In this document: positions 62,742-64,000 of the stretch, in pieces
Numbering within the stretch: position 1 is the first letter of the stretch
Layout: each line of letters opens with the position of its first letter
Assembly: GCA_046349435.1 (NCBI GenBank)
Contig: JAXMCI010000045.1
Location: forward strand, 1-64,000
From: JAXMCI01 sp046349435
GTDB lineage: Bacteria > Pseudomonadota > Alphaproteobacteria > Dongiales > Dongiaceae
Reading direction: 5' to 3'
Length of the DNA: 64,000 nt
The notes under the pieces: model-generated
Told to the model about the DNA's origin: nothing
Databases searched by the model: none
What the model saw: the letters and a program-made list of their open reading frames with translations, nothing else
Program-made: the position numbers and the translations under genes

Positions 62742-64000
<1,259 letters not shown>

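Overview
The window is very GC-rich, strongly codon-biased bacterial DNA. It is crowded with ABC and TRAP importers, amidases, hydantoinase/oxoprolinase pairs and sugar-acid enzymes. This points to a metabolically versatile alphaproteobacterium, probably of the Rhodospirillales/Acetobacterales type; that placement is inference from gene content and composition. I see no rRNA, tRNA or CRISPR array.

Layout. (1) 1-15532, all on the minus strand: a hyuA-hyuB-PhyH dioxygenase-amidase set, then a single-permease sugar-type ABC importer, then a peptide-type ABC importer (dppA, dppB, dppC) with a second amidase and dppD running off the edge. (2) 15533-20213: REP-like palindromes, a D-aminoacylase, a LysR regulator and a hybrid histidine kinase broken by two frameshifts. 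(3) 20214-25580: a lower-GC, decayed accessory island. Two ~97% identical ~315-bp direct repeats (21004-21320 and 25576-25887) enclose a broken toxin-like gene split by a degenerate IS1634-type element, followed by a frameshifted gene overlapping it by ATGA. A diverged homologue of that second gene lies just outside the left repeat. (4) 25586-29564: tautomerase, hyuB and hyuA. (5) 29618-37669: an SDR, a TRAP importer, two DapA-family lyases/aldolases, a TTC38-like TPR protein and an MqsRA toxin-antitoxin locus with a perfect palindromic operator. (6) 37803-42689: UxaA-type dehydratase, double cold-shock-domain protein with a leader that looks like an attenuator, nucleoside hydrolase and DoeB-like deacylase. 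(7) 42820-47615: a two-gene SbcD/SbcC-like (YhaO/YhaN-like) nuclease-ATPase pair. (8) 47671-50283: SDR, extradiol dioxygenase, LysE exporter. (9) 50494-59820: one tightly overlapping plus-strand operon with a peptide-type ABC importer (Tat-exported binding protein), a PhnZ-like HD protein, an enolase-superfamily enzyme, a zinc alcohol dehydrogenase and a MetE-like protein. A convergent AraC regulator follows. (10) 60780-64000: a GltD-ferredoxin fusion and the start of a NifJ-type 2-oxoacid:ferredoxin oxidoreductase behind an FNR/FixK-like box.

Most of the DNA therefore encodes uptake plus catabolism of small amides, acylated amino acids, cyclic imides and sugar acids, each cluster pairing an importer with its enzymes. 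The most unusual parts are the decayed toxin/immunity-like island between direct repeats, the cold-shock leader, and the uncharacterised PhnZ/enolase/MetE operon.

Many otherwise well-preserved genes carry one to four frameshifts: hyuA, the histidine kinase, hyuB-2, mqsA, the SbcC-like gene and the dppDF fusion. Several could be residual indels in GC runs of the assembly, so the pseudogene status of those genes is unsettled. Decay inside the 20.2-25.6 kb island is denser and looks biological.
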